The notes under the pieces were generated by a model. The model was not told the DNA's origin. It ran no database searches and saw only the letters and a program-made list of their open reading frames with translations. Positions 35,067-46,514 of a stretch of DNA of 64,000 bases are shown here, in pieces (the first letter of the stretch is position 1; the number at the start of each line of letters is the position of its first letter). The position numbers and the translations under genes were made by a program. Source of the DNA: Aurifilum marmelostoma (Eukaryota; Ascomycota; Sordariomycetes; Diaporthales; Cryphonectriaceae); NCBI GenBank assembly GCA_027559495.1, contig JAMXSV010000006.1:1178001-1242000 (forward strand). The letters are read 5' to 3'.

Positions 35067-36189
35067 ATGCAATGCCGTCTCTTCCTGATCAATCTCCTTC
35101 TGGCAGCAATACCACGGTCAGCAGGCGACGCAGCATCCTGTTACAATGTTGACGGCTCTCCTGGCTATGGGTCATCACCTTGCTCATCGACAGGGAATTC
35201 TCAGTGCTGTCGGGCGGCAGGCGGCATCTGCCTCTCGAATGGCTACTGTCTGCATTACTCGCAGCCTATGGCGCTATCGAGAGGATACTGTACGGATGAT
35301 ACGTGGACCTCGTCAGCATGCCCTCAGATGTGTCGGCAATGTGAGTAACTTCAAGTCTTTTCCAAAGAAGGGTTTGAGAGGCATCGCGTGGGCAGATTTG
35401 TCCAAGAGGAGATGCGTTGACCACATGCACAACGACCCACAAGAGCAGAGCTTCCCAAGGGTTCTCTAAGCAGTGCCTGCTGGCTACAAAGACGATCCAA
35501 AGACAGGCACAGCATAACGAACTGACGCCACAATCCAGACACCACATCAACCGTCTTGCTCGGTCTTTGGCAACCCAACACTTCGACCGTAATGTACTGC
35601 TGTGGCGACGCAGACAATGCTGCCACGAGCGAGACTGAAGCATGCCTCGACGGGAGCCTCCCTTTTGCGTTGCCTGACGCAACTCCAATCATGGGCTTCG
35701 CCGGTTTAGCAGAGGACGAGAGAATTTCTTCTGCATCCTCCGCCACGGCCTCTCCACCACTTTCAACCAGCACTCTGGCCGTGGAGGTGACAGACTGGGC
35801 GACTGCAACCAGCTTGTCATCATGTCGCCCACAGCATGTAGAGGCCCTAACGGTTGCCGTGGCCGTTTTATCATCTCTCGTGGCCGCAACAGCGTCGCTC
35901 CTAGGATGGGGCATCTGGGAACGGAAAAAGCGGCTGCGGTGTTCGGGGACGTACAGTTCTGGGACTGGCGTTCCAGCTTCGATACAGGGGGGATGAAAGG
36001 GCTAATCTGAGCCATGGTTCGGATGATCAATCCTATAAGCGACATCTTCACACATATGACAACCGCGAAAGCGTGGCAGGGTGGCAGCGCGAGAACAGGA
36101 AACGCCAACTGGGTGAGCTGCCAGACGCGGTGCCGGCAGCTGCAGAGATGGCAGACTTCCGAAGTACACAGGCTATTGAGTATTCCTAG
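35067..36189 (+). CDS. Cys-rich secreted/type I membrane protein, apparent frameshift near the end
   Basis: Exons are 35067-35340 and 35539 onward. A signal peptide (MQCRLFLINLLLAAIPRSAG) is followed by a Cys-rich ectodomain (about 12 Cys) with CCRAAGGICLSNGYC and CTDDTWTSSACPQMC, a pattern common in fungal surface proteins. A Ser/Thr-rich stalk and a membrane segment (VAVAVLSSLVAATASLLGWG) precede basic ERKKR. As given, the frame stops at 35996 after a G6 run (35987-35992). One fewer G continues the frame for about 65 more residues (SHGSDDQSYKR to ELPDAVPAAAEMADF) to a stop at 36187-36189, a plausible cytosolic tail. The span includes that tail. Function is unknown; the layout is that of a cell-surface receptor or adhesin-like protein. 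Confidence 0.7.
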
Positions 36190-36857
36190 GTAGAGAAAGA
36201 GTTACAAAGTACGGTTGAGTTTGGAAAAAAATATTCCTTTCCTCTAATTACTTATAGAACTATTCTTTAGCCGTGAAATACGTTCATAGAATCATCATCA
36301 GACAATACATAGGGCGCATGGTGATTTATTACAACTCTGGACACCACCTGATCATTTCATCGTCGATTGTCTGCATGTTTCCTCCACCTTTAACCCCTCA
36401 CAAGCACGTCGGTACATTGAGATTTGACGGAACCAGAGAGGGGTTCGTGTTCATGCATCATTCAGCATGGAAATTGTATGGGGCGGTCAGCGGGTCAATG
36501 CAGATCCCCGAATACAACATTGTTGGGGGCTTCACTCGGTGGGACAGTCGGTCCATATTTACTCAGCACCTGGCGCGTTTGTCATGATGGACAAGGGTGG
36601 TGACATCGCCCATCATGTGCGTAGTATGCTCGGTGAAGACCTCCCGAGCAAGACGTCGACCAAATGAGCTGGTGTTTGAGAACGTACATTAAGAGGTTGT
36701 TACCTCTGCAAATGACTTTATAGAGTGACTTAGCACTTCAGTAAAAACATCGCTAAATCGCAGTCGAGGAAAGGACCACTATATTCGACGATATCAGTGA
36801 TCGGTTGGACAAGTCGAGTCACTTGGTAAGACAGAGATCAACAGCAGCAAATCCAAC
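36190..36857. other. Intergenic region
   Basis: About 670 AT-rich bases between tandem genes. A 104-codon frame at 36273-36587 has no family features and I do not support it. Confidence 0.5.
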
Positions 36858-38297
36858 ATGTCGACCTCATCAGTCCCACGGATCCTTCTCATTGGAGTGA
36901 CTGGTTATGTGAGCAACCTCATCCCCGAGTCTTCATACTCTGGCCCTGAGTTTCGATAAAAAACACACTCGACATATGCAAAGATGGCTCAAGAAGTGTC
37001 CTTGACCCAACAATGTCTCATCACGGCCTCTGAGGGCTTCGATAGACAGACCGCTAACTGTAGACCTGTCCTAGATCGGAGGAACCTCCTTGCATTCCGT
37101 CCTGAAATCTACTCATCCGGTTCTGAGCAAGACCACCATCTCTCTACTCGTCCGGGGCGAAGACCGTGCCCGGAAACTCAAGGAAGCCTACGGCGACAGA
37201 GTCAATCCCATTGTCTACAACGGTATACACGACACGGAACTCATCGCTTCTACTTCGGCGGAGCATGACATCGTTCTCAACCTTGGAATAGGCTACCACG
37301 CCCTCAGTGCTGTAGCAATTGTCCAGGGTCTCGCTAAACGCCTGGCCGCCGACAAGGCGCACAAGACACCCTGGATAATCCAAATTGCTGGCGTCACCAA
37401 CATCGCCGACTCTCCGCTGGAGGGCATCAACCGCCCGGACTTGTTCCACGATGATGCTGATCCCCTGGCTGTTTATGAGTTCGAGAAGGCGGAGGAGGCA
37501 AGGTCACCGTATTCGCAGCGGACGACGGAGCTGTCTGTCCTGGAAGCGGCCGAGGAGGCGGGTGTGAATGCTCTTAGTCTTCAAGCACCGAACATCTGGG
37601 GCAAGGGTCGTGGCTTGTTCGTTTCCAGGGCGCTATCACTGTCGAGTAAGTGCCAATATGCAGCTAATCCATGCTACCTTCGTGAGGGCTTAACGAGGAT
37701 AATATATATCCCAGCGTTACTATTCATAAGACCAGATGGTCCATGTCGATTGCTACAAACGACGTCTTGTCGCTGACCATCGCGTCAATGACAGCCCCCA
37801 TGAGATTCATCGTCGACAAAGGATACGCCTACCAGCTGGGTGATGGCACCAGTCAGTCCGGCATCGTACACATCGACGACCTCGGGGCAGCAGTCGTCTT
37901 CGTGACTGAAAAGATCCTGGACGACGGTGGCAAAGACCTGCCCAGGGGCAAGAAAGGCATCTTATTCTTCCAGGCTGGGATGATCGCCCAACGCGAGACG
38001 TTTGAGCTCTGCCTCGACGCCGCATTCCGAAAGGGCGTCTTGCCCAAACCAGGTGGTCCCCAACACAAGGAAATCCGGCCAGTTGCTGCGGAGGAAGTCG
38101 CCCCGTATTATATAAAAGACACTAAGTTTGAGGAGAGCGTCGTGAGCAAGGTCGGCGCCGGACACATGAATACGGTCGATACGACGCTGAGACGGTTGGG
38201 CTGGAAGCCACGGCACTCTGTAGAGGACATGAAGAAGTCGGCGGCCATTTTCGATGACGCATTAGAGCTTTGCTTGGCGGAGGAGGAAGCAGTGTAA
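36858..38297 (+). CDS. NAD(P)-binding Rossmann (NmrA-like / atypical SDR) reductase
   Basis: Exons are 36858-36908, 37075-37645, probably 37715-37738, and 37795-38297, giving 382 residues. The nucleotide-binding motif GVTGYIGGTSLHSVL is split by intron 1 after GVTGY. Later parts are SLLVRGEDRARKL, DIVLNLGIGYHALSA, IQIAGVTNIAD, LSLQAPNIWGKGRG, QLGDGTSQSGIVHIDDLGAA and GWKPRHSVED. These match fungal NAD-dependent epimerase/NmrA-type proteins, which are reductases or redox sensors. The tiny third exon (24 nt) and its GTCCAT donor are the weakest part; the frame is kept and a CTGAC branch point lies before the acceptor. No signal peptide is seen. It lies next to a second Rossmann enzyme, the SDR gene downstream. 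Confidence 0.78.
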
Positions 38298-39311
38298 TCA
38301 TGCCCGGTAGTATTGTAAGTGGCTGCGTGGGAGGAATTCTGAAAGGCTTAAGAAGTTGTTCATGCTTTGATGGCACCATGGAGGTACATTCAGGAAAGAC
38401 TTGTCATGATGCTGGGAAGACAGGATATTTCTCATCTTTTGAGTTCCCAGCCAGTAGGGTTTGTGTACAAATACTCTTGTTGCGTAGCCCTTACCTTCGT
38501 ATTTACTTATTGATCATGCGTTTGACGTGCTTGGGTTCATCAAGTAATTACTCGCCCTCCTGCTCTGTGGACTGGCCCTCGACGGGCATGCCTGAGCATT
38601 GTGTGAGTCATTGAGTCTGAACTAATGTGGTTGTATACAAATTGCTTTGAGGAATAAATGCAATCTCGGATCGCGAAAATGATCTGAAATAGCAAAATCA
38701 TTACTGAATGATTGAGCAGCGTCTGAGCCTTAGATTCCAATCAACATTTCGTTGTCGACGCCCATCCAGCGTGCGGCAGAGTTCAGCCCTGCGGAGGTAT
38801 TAAGGATGGACTGAAGCTGCTATCTAGTTTATCTGCTTTGAAGAGCGAAACAAGTCCGAAGATGGTTAATCATGTGTTTCCGTTGTGTTTGTGGCTTTTT
38901 GCTTCCGTCCTCCGTCCAGGTTCCAAGGTGACAGGGATAATGCGTCTTCTTGTTAGGCATATAGCAGATTTAATGGCGTATATATTTCACAAACCACACG
39001 AACGCATCATCCTACCAATATCAAGTAGACGTTCCACCTGTAAGCGCAATTGATTCAGTCAGCAAGGCCGTAATCGAGGCTGTTAGACCGTCGTCAGTCT
39101 TAGCGTCATGTGTCGCGAACAATGATATCACCACTCACAGATTCTCTAGAGATTCATAAAACAATCAGAAAGATGGAGAGGAGAGCAATTCGACTTGTCC
39201 CATGATGTCTCTCATACATCTTGACAAAGGCAAAAAATAATGTTCAAGGCGAAAGTGTGTTGGGCTCCTCTGAGGCTGATCACAAGAAGACAATACTCAA
39301 ACAACATCGTC
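38298..39311. other. Intergenic region
   Basis: 1 kb between tandem reductase genes. AT-rich, with no supported gene or RNA. Confidence 0.5.
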
Positions 39312-40403
39312 ATGGATTCGATCAAGTCAGCCATCCACGAGAATTTCGGCAAGAGGTGAGCGCGTGCAAAAAACACTGTGTTAATTTGAAACTTGCTGAG
39401 ATAATTTTTATTCAAAAAAAAAAGTCATGGCCTTGCTTCAGAAGATGAGCAATTTTCCCTAGATCAGATCCCCGACCTCAAAGGACGCGTCGCTGTGGTC
39501 ACCGGAGGATCGCAGGGAATAGGATACGGGTGCACTTACAGCCTTCTCAAGCACAACATATCCAGGCTTTTTATACTTTCTCAGTCTACCGATGTTGCTG
39601 CGGACGCTCTCAACTCTATCAGGAAAGAGATGGGAGATGAGGCATCCTCGAAAGTAGAATGGATCCAGTGTGATCTGGCAGACTGGGAGGCTGTGGCACG
39701 CACCGCCCACAAGATCAAGTCCAACACCGACCGGCTTGACATACTGATCAACAATGCCGCCAAAGGCATCATGACAGCCGACATCACACCGTATGGTGTT
39801 GACTCGCACATGGCCATCAACCACATCGGGCATGTCATTTTGACCTCTCACCTTTTACCGGTCATGAAGAAGACGGCAGAGTCGGGCGAGACCGTCCGTA
39901 TAGTCAGTTTTGGTTCCAATGCTCATCAGTCCGCCCCAAAAGACACAAAATTCGAGAGCGTGGAGGAGCTCAACCACGACAACGGGCCAACAACACAGTA
40001 CGGTCGTTCCAAGCTCGCCACCATGCTCTACGCCCGCTACCTCGCCAGCCACCTCACAGCAGAACACCCGCGAATTCTAGTCAACAGCATTCACCCTGGA
40101 TTCGTGGATACTAAGGCAACCACCCATGACATCCACGAAGCATATCCTCTCGGCGGCTACGGCATGAGCGTGGTGCTGAAACCATTTCAGAAGACTCAAT
40201 TCGAGGGTGCTGTCCCGGCACTTTATGCGGCGACTGCCACGGAGCGCAGTGGAAAGTATATCTGTGCGCCTGCAAGGATCGAGGACGGTTCGGAGCTCGC
40301 GAGGAGCAACGAGCTGGCTGAGCAGCTGATGCGTTTGACGGAGGAAATTGTCAGAGAGAAGTCCGAGGCTGTCAAGAAGGGCTGTCCTTTAAAATTTTAT
40401 TAA
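39312..40403 (+). CDS. Short-chain dehydrogenase/reductase
   Basis: Exons are 39312-39355 and 39425-40403, giving 340 residues. The intron (GTGAGC donor, poly-A ending AAG acceptor) joins MDSIKSAIHENFGK to SHGLASEDEQFSLDQIPDL. Classical SDR motifs are VVTGGSQGIGYG (cofactor loop), CDLADWE, LINNAAKG (NNAG-like), RIVSFGSNAHQS (catalytic Ser) and QYGRSKLATML (YxxxK). NSIHPGFVDT follows the active site. It resembles WW-domain oxidoreductase/retinol dehydrogenase-type SDRs found in fungal accessory metabolism. The substrate is unknown. A poly-A acceptor with AAG instead of CAG is unusual, but no other acceptor keeps frame. Confidence 0.88.
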
Positions 40404-41079
40404 GTTCAATGTTCAATTCACTTGCCTTGCTCTGCATCATCTATCCTAATTGCGTCTTTAAATGCAATAATTGCTTCGCATGCTTCGTAAGAAATATGAA
40501 TTAGACACGAGGACTGATGGGTGATGACCTTGCAGACTAACCGTTGACATTCACCAGCGTCTATTGGTACTTATTTTATCAGCTTACAAAGTCAACATCA
40601 GATTGGCTCATTGTCATGAAATTAATTGCCTTGAATTGATTTCACACACTCGATCATACAAACTCCTGTTGTTCTCAGAACTGTAGACAGACAAGACAGC
40701 TCCTTTTGTATGTGGAACGTTTGCCATCATTCTCTTCACCTCGCGCATGATCACATTGACTTCTTGTGTAGAGCTCGAGAGTTTTTGTATTTGTTTGTTA
40801 ATCTAACCGGGCCCGGTTGATCTCCATCAAGAAAGAATTGTAACGACCGACATTGCAGTAGTTCCCACTGATTGAGAGACTGCGAGGAACACTAAGAAAA
40901 TCTCCATTCCCATCTGGTTCGCGACTCTTTCCTGATCACTGGATTCTTCACGGCTCCATGTTGTCTGCACGAGACTCCATATGGTCAGCTTGATATCAGT
41001 TGCAGGGTTAATATGCCCGTCTGCTCACCAAAATGCGCCTTGAAAGATTCCACAGGACTTGATGAGTCTCGGAGCTCTC
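40404..41079. other. Convergent intergenic region
   Basis: Space between the SDR gene and the minus-strand small secreted protein gene. Nothing recognisable. Confidence 0.5.
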
Positions 41080-41298
41080 TTAGCACGAGCACCCGGCGTT
41101 GTCTCCCGTGCTGAAGCAGCAGGAAGCGCCGCCGCACTGGGCTGTCTCGACCCAGTTGCCGGTGGAGCTGCACTCGTAGACAGCGCCGTCCGGGCCAGGA
41201 GCGCCGTTCTGGTTGCCGCAGGACCATGTGCCAGCTGTGCAGGCCATGGACGAGGCGGTCAGGAGACCGAGGGTGACGAGGACACGGGTGAAGTACAT
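41080..41298 (-). CDS. Small secreted 8-cysteine protein
   Basis: A single exon of 72 residues. A clear signal peptide (MYFTRVLVTLGLLTASSMA) is followed by a mature peptide of about 53 residues with eight Cys. The Cys pattern is C-x6-C, later YECSSTGNWVETAQC, then GGASCC and GCSC at the end. The even Cys number and size suit a disulfide-stabilised effector-like or carbohydrate-binding peptide, but I recognise no named family. A TATA motif on the minus strand lies at 41435-41428, about 130 nt upstream of the ATG, which suggests strong regulated expression. No intron is needed. Confidence 0.8.
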   Translation of the reverse strand: MYFTRVLVTLGLLTASSMACTAGTWSCGNQNGAPGPDGAVYECSSTGNWVETAQCGGASCCFSTGDNAGCSC

Positions 41299-41427
41299 TT
41301 TGAGAGAGGAGATTGGGAGATGATGCCGAATCTTGGTGCTGAATGTGTCTTGTCTAGGTCAGGATGTGAGAGGCTGCTGCTGATGAATCGTTGACGAGGT
41401 GAGGCTTCGGGGGGGAGACAGACGAGG

Positions 41428-41435
41428 TTTATATA
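41428..41435 (-). promoter_or_regulatory. TATA box of the small secreted protein gene
   Basis: Minus-strand TATATAAA lies about 130 nt upstream of the start codon, a typical distance for fungal highly expressed or induced genes with a short leader. Confidence 0.5.
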
Positions 41436-43614
41436 CTTTTTCAAGGTCAACTGAGCAAACAGCCTTTTCCTCAACACCTTACGATACTCAGAACCCGGAC
41501 TGGTCATGCCTCGTGCCTCGAGAGGCTTCATGAATGCCTAGCTGGTCTGACTACATTACCGCCATGTACCAAAGCCGAGGCCTTGGGATCTGCACAATTT
41601 CGCCCCAAACTCGCCTCTCGATGCTCGCGATAGTCTACATCTACTAATCAGCTCTGACATCTCTGTTGGTCTTGGCATGCTGCTCGTCGTGGAAGGATTC
41701 GGCGATGACAAGCAGCCACGAGCATGAAGAATGGGCATAGAATGCGGAGTCTGGAACTATGCCTCGAGAGTATCTGTTATCGACCCATCTGCCGGGGTCC
41801 TTGTCCATGACATCTACTCACCGCGGAGAAGTCTTACTATGAAGCTAAGTAGCGAAAACAACACTTATGATTCCATTCCTTATTAGACTCGATACCCAGG
41901 TAGATGAGAGACTAATTGCTTTCTCGTAATGACTTATAGCCTGAGTGTTGGGTGGGCGAGGAGTTGCCCAGGACTATACGTAGCCTTGTCGTAGTCATAT
42001 CAAGATTAGGTTCGATTATACCTCTGAGGACCTGGCCAGACTTCGGGGAGAGGCTCTTCTGTACGGATGTAGTCTCCAAAGTCTCGTTATTAATCCTCGA
42101 GACTCGGTCCGAGGCGAATCAATAGAGGCCCAAAGTGCCACGATTCATCCATGGTACCACTCAGCCGCTGACCTTAAAATTGTGCAGAATCACACAAGAC
42201 ATACAGGAGAATTGTACGCTACTTCCGCGCTCGTTAGTCACTCAGTCGCTGTAGGTCTGGGCCAATGACGCGGGAAGACGGAAACTCAACTGTCTCTGCG
42301 GCAATCAAATTGGAATGTTGTTGCTAGCAGTCATGTCTGACGTGAGAGGATTGCCTCAAGTATGCGAAGGGGTGGAAATGCGGAGAACAAGGTTGAAAAT
42401 TCTTGGATATGCCAGCCTCTCAGCGCTTATGTGCCCAAGTAGCGCTTGGATGGAATCCTGAGTGGACGAGCAGGAGCGCGAGTATCTGTCAATATCGAGA
42501 GGCGGTCTCACTCGATGAAGATGATTACTGGCTAGAGTCTGTTTTTAAGCTTATCATGTTCTATGTGTCAAAGGTGTGCAGCAGGAGAGCGGGTAGGGTA
42601 GTACCAGCGCTGACCATATGCCGCCGCTTCCTTTGGGGATTATTCACGCCCTCGGAAAGCTTGACGGGACTCGGGGAATTCACCAAAGTGGTCGTGCGAC
42701 CATGACGATAATCTACCAAATGGGAAATAGGGATTACTCCTCGTAAGATCCAGGTCGGTACCGAGTAAAGAGCTTGCAGCAGTGACGTCGTGACGTGTCA
42801 CCAGGAGCCTCGTCTCCGGCTGGCGCTGGTCCATAGTCAGCGAGGGGAATAAGTAATTGAAGCGAAGTCGAGGCCGATGTCAGTCTGGAAGAGAGTCCTC
42901 GAGGGTGCGTTTGGGGCAATTCAGGATTCAGAACACATATGGGGGCCGGAAAAGCCAACGACCAAGCAGAAGCTTCGGTAAGGCTGCCATTGAATAGGTC
43001 CTTCCGGAATCACGATTCACAATATGGCAGATATTGGAGGCTTGTGGGTGGCGCGGACTCCGGAGAGATTGGGCTCTTCTAGATGAATCTTTTCAGCATT
43101 GAGTAATCAGACTTGATATCTAGCCTCGACCATTTCCATTTCCTCATCCTCCTCGGAACTCGTCACAGAGTAGGCTTGGAACTTTTGTGACTAGTGGACT
43201 GTCCACGGGGCATGTGGGCCAGCCAGTGGCATGCGGTTGCAAAGCTGGCTATTCATCAACTTTGACGACACTACCGGGCATATCGGTGTTCTGTTTCTGA
43301 AGGAGACCGCGAGCCTTGTTGGGCATTCAGATTATGTCAGGAATATGACCAAGGATGGTTGGCGAGACGTGCTTTCGAGCGGATCTACCAGCGAGGAAGC
43401 CGAACGCCAAAGCCCCCTATCCGCTGAGAGCACGGCACAATCTTCCGTGGTGGCCGAGGTCCTTCGTCATATCATGCTCGTCGGCTCGACCGGATGCGAC
43501 CTTTTCAACAGGCACCAGTATCTCCACGTGCTGGAAATAAGGTCACTGCCACGGCAAGGTAGAGCCCGCAGGCCCCCTCGTCGTTTCCCTTCAAGAGCTG
43601 ATTCAATCTTTGCA
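41436..43614. other. 2.2-kb intergenic region
   Basis: Between two minus-strand genes. Frames at 42403-42705 and 43231-43560 show no domain, signal or repeat structure. I see no transposon ends or tRNA. Confidence 0.5.
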
Positions 43615-45063
43615 TCATGTCCCAAAGACAGCCATGATGGCTTGGTTGACTGGTGCGTAGACCATGATGTCGTTGTGCCCTGCGTCCTGGTCAGTTCACT
43701 GTACTTTGGGTGCGCTCCTGCATCTCGACTCACCTCCATATGCAAATTGCTCGTGTGTGATAATCACATCCCCTTCGCCCTGCCATGTGACCTTGAACGC
43801 CTGCTTTCCTCTAACGTCTGTCCGTTCGTCCTTCATCTCCAGGAAACGCCTCTCATCCATCCCCGGCCCATCTGCAACACTGGCTCTCGCCACTGCCTCA
43901 AAGATTTTGACGCTCTCGACGCACGGAATATCCCAATCATCAGCAGCAGCCACGAGATTCACCCTCAACCGTCCACGTCTCTCTCTTGTTTGCTCAGCTA
44001 AGGCGGAGAGTCTATCCATGGACTTCCACTTGTCCACCACAAGACGTAGGACGGCCCTCAGCAATGACGGGACTACTCCTAGCGGTCTCAACAATGGCAC
44101 GATCCCACCAAGTGAGTAATTCGCCAGCATTGTCGGGAGGCTCGAGAAGGACGCGACAAGGACTACGCCCGCGAACTCGATGCCCTTCTCGCGCGAGAAT
44201 TTCTCCGCAGTTGCGGCGGCCACAGCTGTCCCTAGACTCTGGCCCAGGAGCATGATGCGGGAGGGCGGTATGTCGAGGACGGTGAGCGCAAACTCTACGA
44301 TCGTGGAAGCGTCGGTAATCAGGCCTTCTTCATTGGGCGTACCGGTGCTGTGACCGAAGCCGCGGTAGTCCAGGGATATGACGTGCCACTTTGGATGCGT
44401 GTCGCTTAGCATGTGGAATTGTGGTGCGCGCGTGTTTTGGGCTATATGACCCGCGTTTCCATGGACTGGACAGACGGGAAAGCCGGTTTCAGCATACTCG
44501 CACAGCTTAAGATGTGCATGATTACATGGATCCCTCAAGGGCTACTTACATGAGAGAATTAGACGGGCTTCTGGATCATCTCTCAGAATGCGAAATGCGT
44601 CTGATGAGGTATATTTGTCCAAGGCAACTCGTGATGCACGCGAGCAAGTTGCCTCATTCTGTATATAGGTAGCCAAGGGCAATATGTGCCACAAGTACAG
44701 CGTCACCCCATCGCTGGTGGGCAGCGTGAAGGGAGTCACCTGATTCTCTGGGCCCGGAATCAGCCAATGCGTTTCGATTTCATCCTCAGACAAGCGACAA
44801 CATACTCGCAAAGCCCCACTTCTCCGGGTCTTTGACATCATTCCACCACAGTGTATGGAACTTATGAGCGTAGAGGGCCCTTTTTCAATGCGTGAGCGAA
44901 GATCCTGCCAAAGGGGCTTGCTGCGAGAAGCCACAGGAACTCACTGTCGCTGAAGAAAAGGAATGCCCAGGAGTCCGATGATGATGCCGTAAAGAGCGAA
45001 TGGGCCGAGGGCCGCGAAAGCCCAGTAGGCCCGGTTGGGGTCAGACGATAAAGTAGGCGACAT
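43615..45063 (-). CDS. ABHD12-like membrane-anchored alpha/beta hydrolase
   Basis: Minus-strand exons are 45063-44945, 44879-44806, 44747-44550, 44465-43734 and 43679-43615, giving 395 residues. The N-terminal membrane segment is YWAFAALGPFALYGIIIGLL. Then YAHKFHTLWWNDVKDPEKWG, VTPFTLPTSDGVTLYLWHIL, FHGNAGHIAQ (oxyanion HG), LDYRGFGHSTG, LGQSLGTA (nucleophile Ser near residue 207), DWDIP (acid) and YGGHNDIM in the last exon (catalytic His). This is the architecture of ABHD12-type serine hydrolases (monoacylglycerol or lysophospholipid lipases). All four introns have GT/AG ends; splicing is needed for both the oxyanion motif and the catalytic His. The exon 2 acceptor AAAAAG is weak, but the frame and family match support it. 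Confidence 0.9.
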
Positions 45064-46514
45064 GGGATAGGCAATGAAGGGCAGGGCGCACAAGCTCTGC
45101 AGTATCTACAATTATGTACGAGGGTAAAGAAAGGGGATGGCGATCAGGGCCATGACGATTGTGCGCGAGGAAAACAGATGCTCTGCGATAAACATTGACG
45201 TTGATTGAGGATGCAGGGTCTATGGCTGCAGGCCCACAGGTGCTAAACGTGAACCTCTGGAGCTAGCGTGGAAGACCTGCACTGCAGCCTGAGATCAGTG
45301 GTTATCCCATTTACCGGGTGCTACCGTTTCGGTAAGGGCCTTTCAGCAACCGAACGTACCACTTGTGGTCTTTTTTTTTCTTCTTCTTTTTCTTTCTCTC
45401 TCTCCTCTTTCCCCCAAAGAAAAGAAAGAAACAGACCTTGATCAAATAAATTCCGGGAAACTTCGATTCCCCACTTCATCATTTCCTTCGTTATGATTAT
45501 CATCACCACCTCTCCAGCCAGTTTCGCTCTGGCTTGCTCGCAAAATGAGGCTCAAAACGGCTGCTCGAGTCAGCTGATTTCCCCCCCTGCAAGACACCTG
45601 CAAATGGATTATCCGGGGACCCAATCACAGTTGACGCGAAGCTGACTTGGGCGAATCGGTTGGCAGTCCGAGGTTTTCCCTTCATCTCCGGTTTAAACGC
45701 GGTGCGGTAAACCCACCACCACTCCAGATTGTTTGGTTGTTTGGTCTGTGGTGAGTAAGTAGGCGAGGATATATATATCACCAGCGGCAGACTTGTTTGG
45801 TCTGATGATTGATTTTGGCACCAGCACTCACCCGGATCAGAATGCCACAGGGTTTTTTTACCTTCATAATTGACAGACATGTGATGGAGCAAGTTAGTGC
45901 CTAAAAATATGCGAACTCTTGAACAAAGACTTTAATAAGGTATTGATTAAGTTCTCGGCAGTTGAGCCTTGGTAGATCCCGAGGTCCTTTCGTTCTCCCC
46001 TTGTCACACTGTGATCCTCGTGTCGAGTCATGTGAGGTCACCAAAAAGAAAGAAAGAGAAAGAAAAGGAAGAAAACAAATTCAGCCAGTCCGTAGAGAGC
46101 TCTGTGCCTGTCTTGGTTCGGACGAGCTGTTCCATAGAGCCAGTCCCGGTCCAGGGTGTAGGTTGCACTACAGGCGCTGGCTGACTGATCAGCAGTAGTT
46201 AGTACTCGCACTAGATCACACCGGACATCCAGGTGCTCATGCCTCCTGCACAGCGGAGGAGCGGCACCCCAGAGGCTAGAGCTCCCAGGTCCCTCTCTTG
46301 ACTCCACCCATCTTTTGGAACTTCATCCCTAAACAAGCCGCTCCACGGGTTGACACTCGCTTTGCTCCCACCCAAACATCACCCACCCCAGGACAGTACA
46401 TGGCCTATACGGTTCATGCTGGACTGCACATCTGGTCATCAATGTATTCGTCATAGCAGCCGATCCCACAGAGCTCATTGCTTGTCCTTTCTGGGCCCAC
46501 GATAACTCCTCGTG
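45064..46514. other. Divergent intergenic region
   Basis: 1.45 kb between the ABHD12-like gene and swc3, holding both promoters. Pyrimidine tracts lie near 45370-45415. No gene is supported. Confidence 0.5.

Noticed and set aside
36273..36587. Small open frame of 104 codons after the Cys-rich protein gene
   Set aside because: No signal peptide, domain or composition of a gene; AT-rich non-coding DNA with chance openness.
43231..44001. Plus-strand open frame of 256 codons
   Set aside because: Mostly antisense to the ABHD12-like hydrolase exons, whose motifs and introns are clear.
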